Positions 8,976 to 17,797 of a stretch of 64,000 bases of DNA are shown here, piece after piece. The position numbers and the translations under genes are program-made. Origin of the DNA: an uncultured Tenacibaculum sp. (GTDB lineage: Bacteria; Bacteroidota; Bacteroidia; Flavobacteriales; Flavobacteriaceae); NCBI GenBank assembly GCA_947501615.1, contig CANMWK010000001.1, positions 310,001-374,000 on the forward strand, read 5' to 3'. The first letter of the stretch is position 1; each line of letters begins with the position of its first letter. The notes below the pieces were generated by a model. It did no database searches, was not told where the DNA came from, and saw only the letters and a program-made list of their open reading frames with translations.

Positions 8976-9896
8976 ATGAACAAACAAAAACTACTTATAA
9001 TACTAGCCTTTTTTTCAATATATTTTGTTTGGGGGTCAACTTATCTTTTTAATAAAATAGCGGTAGCAGAATTGCCTCCATTACTTCTAGCAGCGATACG
9101 TTTCAGTGTGGCAGGTATTTTAATTCTTGGTATAGCCAAACTACTTAAGAAGTCGATTAAAATAACAAAACAACAGTTTTTAAACTCTACAATAGCAGGT
9201 TTTTTGTTTTTAGTATATGGTAATGGTGTTTTTGTTTGGGCTTTAAAATACGTAGATACTGGTTTTGCGGCGCTTTTAGCGTCTACACAACCTTTATTTG
9301 TCTTGTTTTTATTACGCTTGATAGATGGACAAAAAATGCAACGAAAATCGATTGTCGGAGTAGGGTTAGGTGTTTTAGGAATGTATCTGTTGGTAAGTCA
9401 AAAAACAATAGCAACATCCGAAGGAATGGTTTTAGGTATTTTTATGATGCTTTCTTGTGTCTTAAGTTGGAGTTATGGCAGCGTGTTTGTATCAAAAGCT
9501 GATTTACCTAAGAACTTTTTAGTAAGTACTGGATATCAAATGTTTATATCTAGTGTGTTATTGCTCTTCTGTAGTTTTATTTTTAATGAGGATGTTACTA
9601 CAGTGCAAACCATAAGCTATAAAGTTCAAATGGCTATAGTTTTTCTGATCATTTTTGGAAGTATTATAGCATTTACTGCTTTTAATTATTTATTAAAAGT
9701 TGTATCACCAGAAAAAGTATCAACTTCAGCATATGTAAATCCGGTTGTAGCATTGTTTTTAGGTTGGTATTTTTTAGACGAACAGTTAACTAATCAATCA
9801 ATTATAGCTTCATGTGTACTGTTAACAGGGGTTTATTTTATTACTTCAAGAAAAAGAATTACCAAACAAAAGGTTAGACCTTCTCAGAAAACTTAA
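8976..9896 (+). CDS. EamA/DMT family exporter
   Basis: The 306-residue protein has about ten predicted membrane helices arranged as two EamA repeats. The start KLLIILAFFSIYFVWGSTYL and the RFSVAGILIL segment are typical of RhaT/EamA metabolite exporters, and the second repeat ends with VNPVVALFLGWYFLDEQL, also a family hallmark. The C-terminal tail is basic, consistent with a cytoplasmic end. The transported compound cannot be inferred. Confidence 0.92.
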   Translation: MNKQKLLIILAFFSIYFVWGSTYLFNKIAVAELPPLLLAAIRFSVAGILILGIAKLLKKSIKITKQQFLNSTIAGFLFLVYGNGVFVWALKYVDTGFAALLASTQPLFVLFLLRLIDGQKMQRKSIVGVGLGVLGMYLLVSQKTIATSEGMVLGIFMMLSCVLSWSYGSVFVSKADLPKNFLVSTGYQMFISSVLLLFCSFIFNEDVTTVQTISYKVQMAIVFLIIFGSIIAFTAFNYLLKVVSPEKVSTSAYVNPVVALFLGWYFLDEQLTNQSIIASCVLLTGVYFITSRKRITKQKVRPSQKT

Positions 9897-10221
9897 ATTT
9901 TATTGACACTGTCAAAGGAATACTATACGTATTGGTATAGCCAGCAATAATAAACATATAGCCAATCAATTATAAATGTCGTACAGATGTACTGCTAAAA
10001 AAAGTGTTAAAAAGTGTAAAAAGGGTAGGGTTTTTGATAAGACAAATGTATTACTAATATAATCCAATAAAATAATACATTGATATGAATTCTAAGAAAG
10101 CATTAAACTATTTAGTATACACAGTTATAACTGTTACTGTATTATGTTTTTTATCTTTTTTAATGATTAAACATTTTAAAAATTTACCAATTATATAGAT
10201 ATATCTAATTGCTAAAGGTGG
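9897..10221. other. Gene-poor gap with a small palindrome
   Basis: The 325-nt gap between the EamA gene and the DUF1853 gene holds an 11-bp palindrome (TGACACTGTCA, about 9904-9914), a purine-rich stretch near 10005-10030 and one small ORF, listed separately. No terminator or RNA gene was recognised. Confidence 0.5.
10085..10198 (+). CDS. Possible small single-TM protein (37 aa)
   Basis: The ORF starts with an ATG, carries a short basic N-terminus and one hydrophobic segment (VIITV-type, residues ~12-28), and ends in a basic tail. It is the only coding-like stretch in its gap. Size and single-helix composition fit a small membrane peptide, but chance cannot be excluded and no family was recognised. 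Confidence 0.3.
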   Translation: MNSKKALNYLVYTVITVTVLCFLSFLMIKHFKNLPII

Positions 10222-11040
10222 TCATGACCACCAAACTATGAAAATTTTAAAGAGTTCTCCATTGTTTTTTTTCAACCAACACAATGGGGAACTCTTTTTT
10301 TGTAGGAATAAGGTTAACCTCTCTTTGAATGTATCAAAATTTAACCAATTCACATGATAGTGTGGCTGTACCAACCAATTATGCTTTGTTGGAATAAAGA
10401 ACTTACAATCATTAAATAAATTTAATTCTTCTTCGTAAATATAAAATCCTTCAATGCATTCATTATTAATTACAGGGAATTCATTTTTCATTGCATGTAA
10501 ATGCGGAAATAGTTGTGCCTTAAAATAAACTTTCTGACTTATATCGTTAACATTTAAGTTATAGCTTTCTAATACTTCTATAGTTTTTTTATGATAGAGT
10601 AATGGTAATTGCTTTTGATTTAATTTTTCAAATTTCTGATGAAAACTATCATTTCGATTTGGGCCAATCCAATGTTCAATTTCAGAATTACCTACTGAAT
10701 TATCGTAGAGGTAAAACTTGTATATAATTTCTAAATGTATAGGTTTTTCATTTTGTAAAAGTATACAGTCGATTTCTCCAATAGTTATTTTATCATCTTG
10801 TATTTGTAAATTTTCAGCAATAAGAGTAATTGTTTCAATAGTATTAAATTGATTGAAAACAAATTGTTCGACCAATTTACCAAGCCTAGGATTACCATGA
10901 ATATTTACTTTAAATGACTTATCATAATTACTCTGTAAATCATTTAATTGTATTGTTTCATATAAAGTGTTTATCCATAGTGATTTAGTCTTCAAAAAAC
11001 CTTGATATTGTAGTTGTATTTCTTTATTTTTAAAATGCAT
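10222..11040 (-). CDS. DUF1853 family protein (PD-(D/E)XK nuclease-like fold)
   Basis: The 272-residue protein carries GNPRLGKLVEQFVFNQF (~residues 49-65), where a conserved Glu sits on a helix, then IGEIDCILLQNEKPIHLEIIYKFYLY. The E...(G)EID...HLEIxxKF arrangement is what DUF1853 proteins show and fits a PD-(D/E)XK core in which EID supplies the acidic residue and LEIIYK the E-x-K pair. WIGPNRND and KQLPLLYH are further family landmarks. The activity of DUF1853 is not established. It is divergent from the VWA gene across an 80-nt gap. Confidence 0.75.
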   Translation of the reverse strand: MHFKNKEIQLQYQGFLKTKSLWINTLYETIQLNDLQSNYDKSFKVNIHGNPRLGKLVEQFVFNQFNTIETITLIAENLQIQDDKITIGEIDCILLQNEKPIHLEIIYKFYLYDNSVGNSEIEHWIGPNRNDSFHQKFEKLNQKQLPLLYHKKTIEVLESYNLNVNDISQKVYFKAQLFPHLHAMKNEFPVINNECIEGFYIYEEELNLFNDCKFFIPTKHNWLVQPHYHVNWLNFDTFKERLTLFLQKKSSPLCWLKKNNGELFKIFIVWWS

Positions 11041-11120
11041 TAGTGTTAAAATAATTCTAAATAGTGCTATATTATTGATGCAATATTGTTGTAAAAATAC
11101 AAATAGCGTATTTTTATAGT

Positions 11121-12263
11121 ATGATTAATCAGTTTAAAAAAGGATTGCGTTTCGAGAAATTTGAAGAAAAGCAAATCCCACCATTCGACAAACTTTTTGA
11201 TATTTTCAAAGAATTAATCACATACACTTCTGGCGATTTTGATGAAGCGTTTGAATGGTTAGAACAATTAGATAAAGAATACAAATTAACAACTCCGGAA
11301 TATACTTTAGATGATTTTTTGGAAGACCTTAAAAAGAAAGGTTACATACGAGAAGAGTTTGATGATCCAAAAGATGGAGACGGAAAAGGCGATGGTAAGC
11401 TTAAAATTACTTCTAAAACGGAGCAAGCTATTCGACAGAATGCATTAAATCAAATTTTCGGAAAACTAAAGAAAAGTCGATTAGGAAATCACAAAACAAA
11501 AAGCATTGGTCAGGGCGACGAGCATACGGGTGAATTTAGGAACTTTCACTTTGGTGATGCTTTAGATCGTATTTCTATGACGGAGAGTATTAAGAATGCT
11601 CAAATTAATAACGGAATTGGTAATTTTTCATTAACTGAACAAGATTTGGTTGTAGAAGAAACTAATTTTAAAGCTCAAATGAGTACGGTTTTAATGATTG
11701 ATATTAGTCATAGTATGATCTTATATGGTGAAGATAGAATAACACCTGCAAAAAAGGTAGCTATGGCTTTAGTAGAGTTAATTAAGACGCGCTATCCAAA
11801 AGATACCATAGATATTATAGTTTTTGGGAACGATGCTTGGCCGATTTCTGTAAAAGAACTTCCGTATTTAAAAGTTGGCCCATATCATACCAATACTGTA
11901 GCGGGATTACAATTAGCGATGGATATTTTACGCAGGAAACGAAATACCAACAAGCAAATATTTATGATAACCGATGGTAAACCAAGTTGCTTACGTTTAC
12001 CAGATGGAACGTATTATAAAAATAGTAACGGATTAGATAAATACATTGTAGAAAAGTGTTACAATATGGCTTCGCAGGCTAGAAAATTACACATTCCTAT
12101 CACAACGTTTATGATTGCACAAGATCCGTATCTAATGCAATTTATCCGTCATTTTACACAAGCGAATCAAGGAAAAGCATTTTACACCGGATTGAAAGGT
12201 TTAGGGGAAATGATTTTTGAAGATTATGAATCAAACAGAAAAAAAAGAATTAGAGGGGTGTAG
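11121..12263 (+). CDS. VWA-domain (CoxE-like) protein, partner of the downstream ATPase
   Basis: The 380-residue protein has a helical N-terminal region (1-180) with a charged Gly/Asp/Lys linker near residues 80-95, then a von Willebrand A domain. The MIDAS metal site DISHS is complete at residues 194-198, and FMITDGKPSC supplies the later MIDAS aspartate. No signal peptide or membrane helix is seen, so it is cytoplasmic. VWA proteins encoded next to MoxR-type AAA+ ATPases usually act together in metal insertion or complex remodelling; here the partner gene follows 224 nt downstream. The target protein is not evident. Confidence 0.88.
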   Translation: MINQFKKGLRFEKFEEKQIPPFDKLFDIFKELITYTSGDFDEAFEWLEQLDKEYKLTTPEYTLDDFLEDLKKKGYIREEFDDPKDGDGKGDGKLKITSKTEQAIRQNALNQIFGKLKKSRLGNHKTKSIGQGDEHTGEFRNFHFGDALDRISMTESIKNAQINNGIGNFSLTEQDLVVEETNFKAQMSTVLMIDISHSMILYGEDRITPAKKVAMALVELIKTRYPKDTIDIIVFGNDAWPISVKELPYLKVGPYHTNTVAGLQLAMDILRRKRNTNKQIFMITDGKPSCLRLPDGTYYKNSNGLDKYIVEKCYNMASQARKLHIPITTFMIAQDPYLMQFIRHFTQANQGKAFYTGLKGLGEMIFEDYESNRKKRIRGV

Positions 12264-12339
12264 AGGAGTTAAGGAGTATAGTAGTTAAAGGAGTTAAGAA
12301 GTTTAAGGAGTATAGTAGTTAAGGAGTTAAGGAGATACT
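12261..12339 (+). repeat. Purine-rich 8-nt periodic repeat with five AAGGAG copies
   Basis: Imperfect repeats of GTTAAGGA and GTAGTTAAGGAGTATA begin at the VWA stop codon. AAGGAG occurs five times within about 75 nt, although genes in this window almost never carry Shine-Dalgarno sequences. Confidence 0.8.
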
Positions 12340-12377
12340 ATGGAAAAATTGTGAAGTTTTTATATAAAGTTTATTAG

Positions 12378-12428
12378 TTTCCAACTTTTCAACTTTTCAA
12401 CTTTCCAACTTTTCAACTTTTCAACCTT
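12378..12428 (+). repeat. Pyrimidine-rich 8-nt tandem repeat (CAACTTTT)
   Basis: Six or so copies of CAACTTTT/CAACTTTC in tandem. On the RNA level this strand can pair, with G-U wobbles, with the AAGGAG-containing array about 40-110 nt upstream, so the two arrays face each other as a degenerate inverted repeat. Confidence 0.8.
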
Positions 12429-12487
12429 CAATCAAAATAGAAAAATAAACCAATCAAATACACAAAAGCTTAAAAGCATAATAACGT

Positions 12488-13951
12488 ATGGACATAAAAA
12501 ATATAAAAACTCTTGGTGAGTTAAAGAAAAGTGGATATCAATCTATTTCAATAAAAGATGAATTAAGAAATAACTTAATTAAAAAATTAAAAGATCAAGA
12601 AACTGTTTTTGAAGGAGTATGGGGTTATGAAAATTCAGTGATTCCTGAGTTAGAAACTGCAATTTTATCAAAACATAATATTAATCTATTAGGGTTAAGA
12701 GGACAAGCCAAAACAAGATTAGCTCGTTTAATGGTTACACTTTTAGATGAGTATATTCCTGTAGTAGAAGGTTCTGAAATTAATGATGATCCTTTTCAAC
12801 CTTTATCTCGTTTCGCAAAAGAGTTAATAGCTGACCGTGGAGATGAAACACCAATTACTTGGTTACATAGAGATGAACGTTTCTTTGAGAAGTTAGCAAC
12901 ACCAGATGTAACTGTTGCGGATTTAATAGGTGATATTGATCCGATTAAAGCGATGAATTTAAAATTGAATTATGCAGATGATCGTGTTATTCACTTTGGA
13001 ATGATTCCAAGAGCTAACCGTTGTATTTTTGTAATTAATGAAATTCCTGATTTACAAGCAAGAATTCAAGTATCTTTATTCAATATATTACAAGAAGGAG
13101 ATATTCAAATACGAGGCTTTAAATTGCGTTTACCGTTAGATATTCAGTTTGTATTTACGGCCAATCCTGAGGATTATACAAATAGAGGAAGTATTGTTAC
13201 GCCATTAAAAGATAGAATTGGATCTCAAATTTTAACACATTATCCGAAGTCTGTAGAAATCGCAGAAAAGATTACAGAGCAAGAAGCTAAAATTTTACAA
13301 GGACAAAAAGATACAGTTTATGTCCCGCAATTAGCAAAGCGATTAGTGGAACAAATCAGTTTTGAAGCTCGTGATAGTGAATATGTAGATGCTAAAAGTG
13401 GAGTAAGTGCTCGTATGAGTATTTCTATTTTTGAGAATTTATTAAGTACAGCTGAACGTAGAAGTTTATTAACTGAAGATGAAAAAACAACAGTAAGGCT
13501 GTTAGATTTCTTTGGTACAATTCCAGCAATTACAGGAAAAGTTGAATTGGTGTATGAAGGTGAACAAGAAGGAGCTAATGTTGTAGCGCAATCGCTAATT
13601 AGTAATGCTGTAAAAACAATTTTTGTTGAATTGTTCCCAGAGATTAAAAAGTTAAAGCGAGAAGATGAAGAGACACCTTATGATGGAATCTCTCAATGGT
13701 TTTATTCAAAAGATGCTGTTGAGTTATTAGATGATATGGATGATACTTATTTTAAAGAACAATTAGATACAATAACACCGTTAAATGCTTTAATTCGTAA
13801 ATATCAACCTGAATTTCCTAAAGAAGATGTATATTTCTTAAAAGAGTTTATTCTTTGGGCTTTATCTGAATATAAAGTATTAAATAAAGAAAGGTTTACC
13901 ACTGGTTTTCAATTCAATGATCCTTTAGCAAATTACATAAGAGGAATTTAA
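12488..13951 (+). CDS. MoxR/Mg-chelatase-type AAA+ ATPase
   Basis: The 487-residue protein is an AAA+ ATPase of the magnesium-chelatase/MoxR branch. The Walker A region reads LLGLRGQAKTRLARLM (~residues 77-92), a G-x-x-x-x-x-K-T form, Walker B is CIFVINEIPDL, and the sensor-1 region is FVFTANPEDYTNRGSIVTPLKDR with the arginine-containing end expected for the family. The C-terminal ~200 residues are helical. Together with the upstream VWA protein it forms a MoxR/VWA-type pair likely to remodel or metallate a client protein; the client is unknown. A terminator follows. Confidence 0.9.
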   Translation: MDIKNIKTLGELKKSGYQSISIKDELRNNLIKKLKDQETVFEGVWGYENSVIPELETAILSKHNINLLGLRGQAKTRLARLMVTLLDEYIPVVEGSEINDDPFQPLSRFAKELIADRGDETPITWLHRDERFFEKLATPDVTVADLIGDIDPIKAMNLKLNYADDRVIHFGMIPRANRCIFVINEIPDLQARIQVSLFNILQEGDIQIRGFKLRLPLDIQFVFTANPEDYTNRGSIVTPLKDRIGSQILTHYPKSVEIAEKITEQEAKILQGQKDTVYVPQLAKRLVEQISFEARDSEYVDAKSGVSARMSISIFENLLSTAERRSLLTEDEKTTVRLLDFFGTIPAITGKVELVYEGEQEGANVVAQSLISNAVKTIFVELFPEIKKLKREDEETPYDGISQWFYSKDAVELLDDMDDTYFKEQLDTITPLNALIRKYQPEFPKEDVYFLKEFILWALSEYKVLNKERFTTGFQFNDPLANYIRGI

Positions 13952-13970
13952 TTTCAATAAATTATATTTT

Positions 13971-14002
13971 AATAGCTCAGAATCTTTCTGGGCTATTTTT
14001 TT
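13971..14002 (+). terminator. Intrinsic terminator after the AAA+ ATPase gene
   Basis: A 12-bp stem with one G-U pair (AATAGCTCAGAA against TTCTGGGCTATT), a 3-nt loop and a run of T. Confidence 0.88.
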
Positions 14003-14013
14003 AAAATTCAACT

Positions 14014-14859
14014 ATGAAAATATTAAGAATACTTTTCGTTTTTTTATTAATGTTCGCTTGTAAAACTGAAAAGCGATCTAAAGAAATTTCTAGTAAAAAA
14101 GAAGGTATTGCAAATACAGAAATTGTTTCAGAAAAATTTCAAAAAATAATTGATGCAGCTAAATTAAAAGGAGCTATCTTAATTTATAATTCTAATAAAA
14201 AACAATTTTTATCTAATGATTTTAATTGGGCAAGAACAGGGAAATTACCAGCATCAACATACAAAATCCCAAATTCAATAATAGCTTTAGAAACAAGTAT
14301 TGTAGAAAATGACAGTACTATTTTTAAATGGAATGGAGAAGATAGACGATTAAAAATCTGGGAACAAGATTTATATTTTAAACAAGCATTTCATTATTCC
14401 TGTGTTCCTTGTTATCAAGAAATAGCTAGGAAAATAGGAGTAGAGCGAATGAAGAAATATCTTGAAAAACTCAATTATGGTGACATAAAAGTTGATAGTA
14501 CAAATATTGATTTATTCTGGCTTCAAGGAAATTCAAAAATTACTCAATTTCAGCAAATTGATTTTCTGCAACGGTTTTATAAAAAACAATTACCTATATC
14601 TAAACGAACAGATAGTATTATGAAAAATATGATTGTAATGAAGGATAAAGAAGGAGTAAAGTTAAGCGGAAAAACAGGCTGGTCTATTGTAAATAATAAG
14701 AGTAATGGTTGGTTTGTAGGTTATGTGGAACAATATGATAATGTGATTTATTTTGCTACTAATATTGAGCCTTTACCAGAATTTGATATGAGTTTATTTC
14801 CAGAAATAAGAAAGCAGATAACTATGAAAGCTTTACAAATAATTGGGGTTGATTTATAA
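14014..14859 (+). CDS. Class D (OXA-type) beta-lactamase, lipoprotein
   Basis: The 281-residue protein has a lipoprotein signal (LMFAC, Cys16) and all class D active-site boxes: S81-T-Y-K84 (catalytic Ser and the lysine that is carbamylated in this class), S129-C-V131, Y155-G-D157 where Y-G-N is usual, the omega-loop Trp169 and K220-T-G222. The expected product hydrolyses beta-lactams from the periplasmic side. It stands alone between two terminated units with no mobile element nearby, suggesting a chromosomal, resident gene. A BlaR-type sensor domain is a homologous alternative, but no membrane sensor part is present. Confidence 0.92.
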   Translation: MKILRILFVFLLMFACKTEKRSKEISSKKEGIANTEIVSEKFQKIIDAAKLKGAILIYNSNKKQFLSNDFNWARTGKLPASTYKIPNSIIALETSIVENDSTIFKWNGEDRRLKIWEQDLYFKQAFHYSCVPCYQEIARKIGVERMKKYLEKLNYGDIKVDSTNIDLFWLQGNSKITQFQQIDFLQRFYKKQLPISKRTDSIMKNMIVMKDKEGVKLSGKTGWSIVNNKSNGWFVGYVEQYDNVIYFATNIEPLPEFDMSLFPEIRKQITMKALQIIGVDL

Positions 14860-14980
14860 TTAAGTTTCTAATTTGTAGTGTTTTTTAAATAGTTTTTTCT
14901 TAAAATCTTAGTGAATAATAAATAAACTGTAACCTTTTTAAAGTTTTACTCTCTTAATAAAAACTTTAAAAATTTACAGT

Positions 14981-15322
14981 ATGATTACGTTTTTATCACT
15001 TTTACCTTTTGATTTCCCTTATGGGGTTATTTTTTTACTAACATCTATAGTTATCACTTTCTATTTATGGTCACAATACAAACAAAAAATGGAGTTGATC
15101 AAAAAAGGAGAAAGCCTAGTTCAGTTTGATTCTTTAGAACAAATTAAATTAACCAATTTAGCAAGAGGAATTATAGCAATAATGCTGTCTCTGGGGATTT
15201 TTACAGGGCATTTACTTGAAAAATTCACTGTATTAGAACCTCTTGTTTCCTATGTCTGTATGATACTATTGTTTTTTGGTTTTGGAGCTTTAATCTTTTA
15301 TAAAATTATAAAGAATAAATAA
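14981..15322 (+). CDS. DUF6249-like small membrane protein
   Basis: The 113-residue protein has three hydrophobic segments: near the N-terminus (GVIFLLTSIVITFYLW), in the middle (GIIAIMLSLGIFTGHLL) and near the C-terminus (YVCMILLFFGFGALIFY), separated by a basic cytoplasmic loop containing KKGESLVQFD. This layout matches the small DUF6249-type proteins that precede ECF sigma genes in Bacteroidota. It ends 8 nt before the sigma gene and is likely to be part of that regulatory unit. Confidence 0.65.
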   Translation: MITFLSLLPFDFPYGVIFLLTSIVITFYLWSQYKQKMELIKKGESLVQFDSLEQIKLTNLARGIIAIMLSLGIFTGHLLEKFTVLEPLVSYVCMILLFFGFGALIFYKIIKNK

Positions 15323-15330
15323 CTTTTTCT

Positions 15331-15861
15331 ATGTCGAAAGAGTTAGTTAAGAAAGCCCAGAAAGGAAATAAAGTAGCACTTAATGAATTAATTAATCGTC
15401 ATAGACAATTAGCCTTTACAATTGCATTTAAATATTTGAAAAATAGAGAAGACGCTGAAGATATAGTTCAAAATTCTTTCATCATCGTATTAAAGCATAT
15501 TGGAAAGTTTAGAAATGAGGCAAAATTTTCAACATGGTTGTATCGAATAGTCTATCACGAATGTTTAAAAGAACTAAAAAATAAGAATAATAGATCAGCA
15601 TATGTTCCACAATTCTACACTATACAAGAACAGGAAGAAGAGGATAATTCTTTTGAGTTTAATAACATAATAAGTGTTTTAAATTCAAATGAATATTTAG
15701 TGATTTCTCTTTTTTATTTAAAAGAAAAAAGTATCAAAGAAATTATGAAAATTACTTCATTAAGCAATGCAAATATTAAGACCATTTTACACAGGGCAAG
15801 AAAAAAGATGAAAGAAAATTATCAAAAAAATATACACAAAAATGAAAGAAGCATTAATTAA
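15331..15861 (+). CDS. ECF-type RNA polymerase sigma-70 factor
   Basis: The 176-residue protein has sigma region 2 (FKYLKNREDAEDIVQNSFI, FSTWLYRIVYHECL) and region 4 with its helix-turn-helix (SIKEIMKITSLSNANIKTILHRARKKM). It lacks regions 1 and 3, as ECF sigmas do. It is the second gene of a four-gene run, and its 3' end overlaps the next gene by 20 nt, implying translational coupling. It probably directs RNA polymerase to a small set of promoters; the inducing signal is unknown. Confidence 0.93.
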   Translation: MSKELVKKAQKGNKVALNELINRHRQLAFTIAFKYLKNREDAEDIVQNSFIIVLKHIGKFRNEAKFSTWLYRIVYHECLKELKNKNNRSAYVPQFYTIQEQEEEDNSFEFNNIISVLNSNEYLVISLFYLKEKSIKEIMKITSLSNANIKTILHRARKKMKENYQKNIHKNERSIN

Positions 15862-16147
15862 AGAAATTTTATCAGAAAATGTAAAAGATGTTGATGTAGC
15901 TGATTTTAATGCCAATATAATAAGGAAATTAAATATCAAAAAATATCAAAAAAATAGTACACTATTTAAAGAAAATGAAGTGATAGCAGTTTTTGCTTTA
16001 GTATTCTTATTTGTTTTAGGAGCAAACTTAGGTATTTCCTCTAAATTAAGTAAAACAACTATGTTAGTAGGTTCAATACTCTGTACTAGTCCTATGTTAT
16101 TAATGATTTACAATAAAATATATCAACTTACCAATCAACAAAATTAA
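15842..16147 (+). CDS. Small two-TM protein, candidate anti-sigma factor
   Basis: The 101-residue protein has a cytoplasmic N-terminal ~45 residues (ILSENVKDVDVADFNANIIRKL) and two membrane helices (AVFALVFLFVLGANLGI and TTMLVGSILCTSPMLLMIY). It overlaps the sigma gene by 20 nt. Small membrane proteins encoded this way directly after an ECF sigma gene commonly bind and restrain it, which is the most likely role here; no classical zinc anti-sigma motif is visible. Confidence 0.6.
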   Translation: MKEALIKEILSENVKDVDVADFNANIIRKLNIKKYQKNSTLFKENEVIAVFALVFLFVLGANLGISSKLSKTTMLVGSILCTSPMLLMIYNKIYQLTNQQN

Positions 16148-16150
16148 ACG

Positions 16151-17797
16151 ATGAAAAATTTTTCTAAGAAAATAGTACTTTTTTTAATTTATAGCTATTC
16201 AATAGTGCCAATATTTGCTGAAATACAATCGTATGAAACAGTAGTAAACGGTATGACATTTTCTATAGATCCAAGAATAGAATTATTTAATATTATTGCC
16301 ATGCAAGCAGGTCATCATGGTATGACGTTATCAAACATAAGCTATAAAAAAGAATGTTTAGATTACTTTACTCCTTATAAAAAATTAGAGGCTCCCAAAT
16401 TACTTTTTGAAACTTGGCGAAAGGGTTGGGGTGTTGATGATCCTATGTTTTTTTTACTTTATTTAGATCATGATTTTAACCTTAAGAAAGGCTTAGATGA
16501 AGGGATTGTTAAAAGAGGAGGAGGAATAGCACAAATTAAGAAACTTGCAAATTCGTTTAAAGAATTTGCTGAAGCATCAAACTTTCAAAGCTTTTTTAAT
16601 ACTATTCAAAAGGATTTTTATCAGCAAACATTATCAAATACAAAATATAATTTTAAAGATTTTCATGGAGTCAAATATTTAGAGGATTACTATGGTCAAA
16701 AATGTAATTCTTATACTGTTATTTTAAACATCAACAGTGGTTATGGTAATTTTGGTAAGCAAGTACCTACAACTACAGGTGTAGATTTGTATGCTATTGT
16801 AGAAACTAATACAAGTTTTGGTAATTTACCTACATATTTCCCAACGATATCTACTGTAGATTTAATTCTTCATGAATTTAGTCATGGTTTTGTTAATCCA
16901 GTTTTAGATCAGTTCAAGAATGAATTACACAAAAGTAAAAACTTGTATAAACCAATAGCAAAATCTATGCAGTTTCAAGCATATAGAGATTGGAATGTAA
17001 CAGTAATAGAACATGTTGTAAGGGCTATAGTTACAAGAATTACAGCACAAATTTATGGTGAAGCATTTAATAAAAGCAGCTTTTATAAACTTATGATAGC
17101 GAGACGATTTATTTATGCAGATGCAATTATAGCAAAGCTTAAAGTTTATGAAGAAAATCGTCATTTTTACAAAAACTTTACAGTTTTTGGTTCAGAATTA
17201 ATAAAAGTTTTCGATAGCATATCAAAAGAATATGTTATAGAAAAGCAACAAAAAGTTGATCATGTAAGAAATACCGAAATACTTAAGGTCCCTAAACCTT
17301 ATGAATTTGCAAAGGATAGCACTACATATTTTATTGTAAGTACTCATGAAAAAAATAAAATACATGAACAGCAAATGAGAGATTTTGTAGCCACTTATCG
17401 TAATATGTTTTCTTCTGAAATAAAAATAATTACTGATGATAAAGCTCTTGAAATGAATTTATCCGATAATGATATTGTTGTTTTTGGTACCCAAGAAGGG
17501 AATTCTTTTTTACGAAAGTACATTCATAAAATTCCTATTACTATCAAAAGTAATTATATACTAACTAATAAGGTTATACGAGGCAATAATTTGCAATTAA
17601 TAACATCATGGGTGAATCCATTCAACACAAAAAAAATAATGGTAATTTACACAGCGCAAAAAACTGAAAACATCAAAGATTTCTTTTATTCAGCTACTAA
17701 AGATCAGTATCATTATTGGATTGCACAGGAATTAATTCCAATTCATACAGGTAATTATGAAAACTATTCAAAAGTTTGGATGCCTAGTATATTTTGA
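16151..17797 (+). CDS. Secreted DUF4932-type putative metallopeptidase
   Basis: The 548-residue protein begins with a cleavable-looking signal peptide (KKIVLFLIYSYSIVPIFA) and contains HEFSH at residues 241-245 within LILHEFSHGFVNP, matching the zinc-binding HExxH motif. The N-terminal two thirds correspond to DUF4932 as I recall it. The C-terminal ~180 residues (TTYFIVSTHEKNKIHEQQMRDF onwards) look like a separate alpha/beta domain. It begins 3 nt after the candidate anti-sigma gene, so it may be the output of the ECF circuit. Catalytic activity is inferred from the motif only. Confidence 0.78.
   Translation: MKNFSKKIVLFLIYSYSIVPIFAEIQSYETVVNGMTFSIDPRIELFNIIAMQAGHHGMTLSNISYKKECLDYFTPYKKLEAPKLLFETWRKGWGVDDPMFFLLYLDHDFNLKKGLDEGIVKRGGGIAQIKKLANSFKEFAEASNFQSFFNTIQKDFYQQTLSNTKYNFKDFHGVKYLEDYYGQKCNSYTVILNINSGYGNFGKQVPTTTGVDLYAIVETNTSFGNLPTYFPTISTVDLILHEFSHGFVNPVLDQFKNELHKSKNLYKPIAKSMQFQAYRDWNVTVIEHVVRAIVTRITAQIYGEAFNKSSFYKLMIARRFIYADAIIAKLKVYEENRHFYKNFTVFGSELIKVFDSISKEYVIEKQQKVDHVRNTEILKVPKPYEFAKDSTTYFIVSTHEKNKIHEQQMRDFVATYRNMFSSEIKIITDDKALEMNLSDNDIVVFGTQEGNSFLRKYIHKIPITIKSNYILTNKVIRGNNLQLITSWVNPFNTKKIMVIYTAQKTENIKDFFYSATKDQYHYWIAQELIPIHTGNYENYSKVWMPSIF

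Noticed and set aside
9958..10062. 28-codon ORF in the gap after the EamA gene
   Set aside because: Basic, low-complexity sequence without a start signal; probably chance.
12261..12428. Regular repeats as a possible CRISPR array
   Set aside because: The period is about 8 nt with no spacers of 30 nt or so and no cas genes nearby; these are simple tandem repeats.
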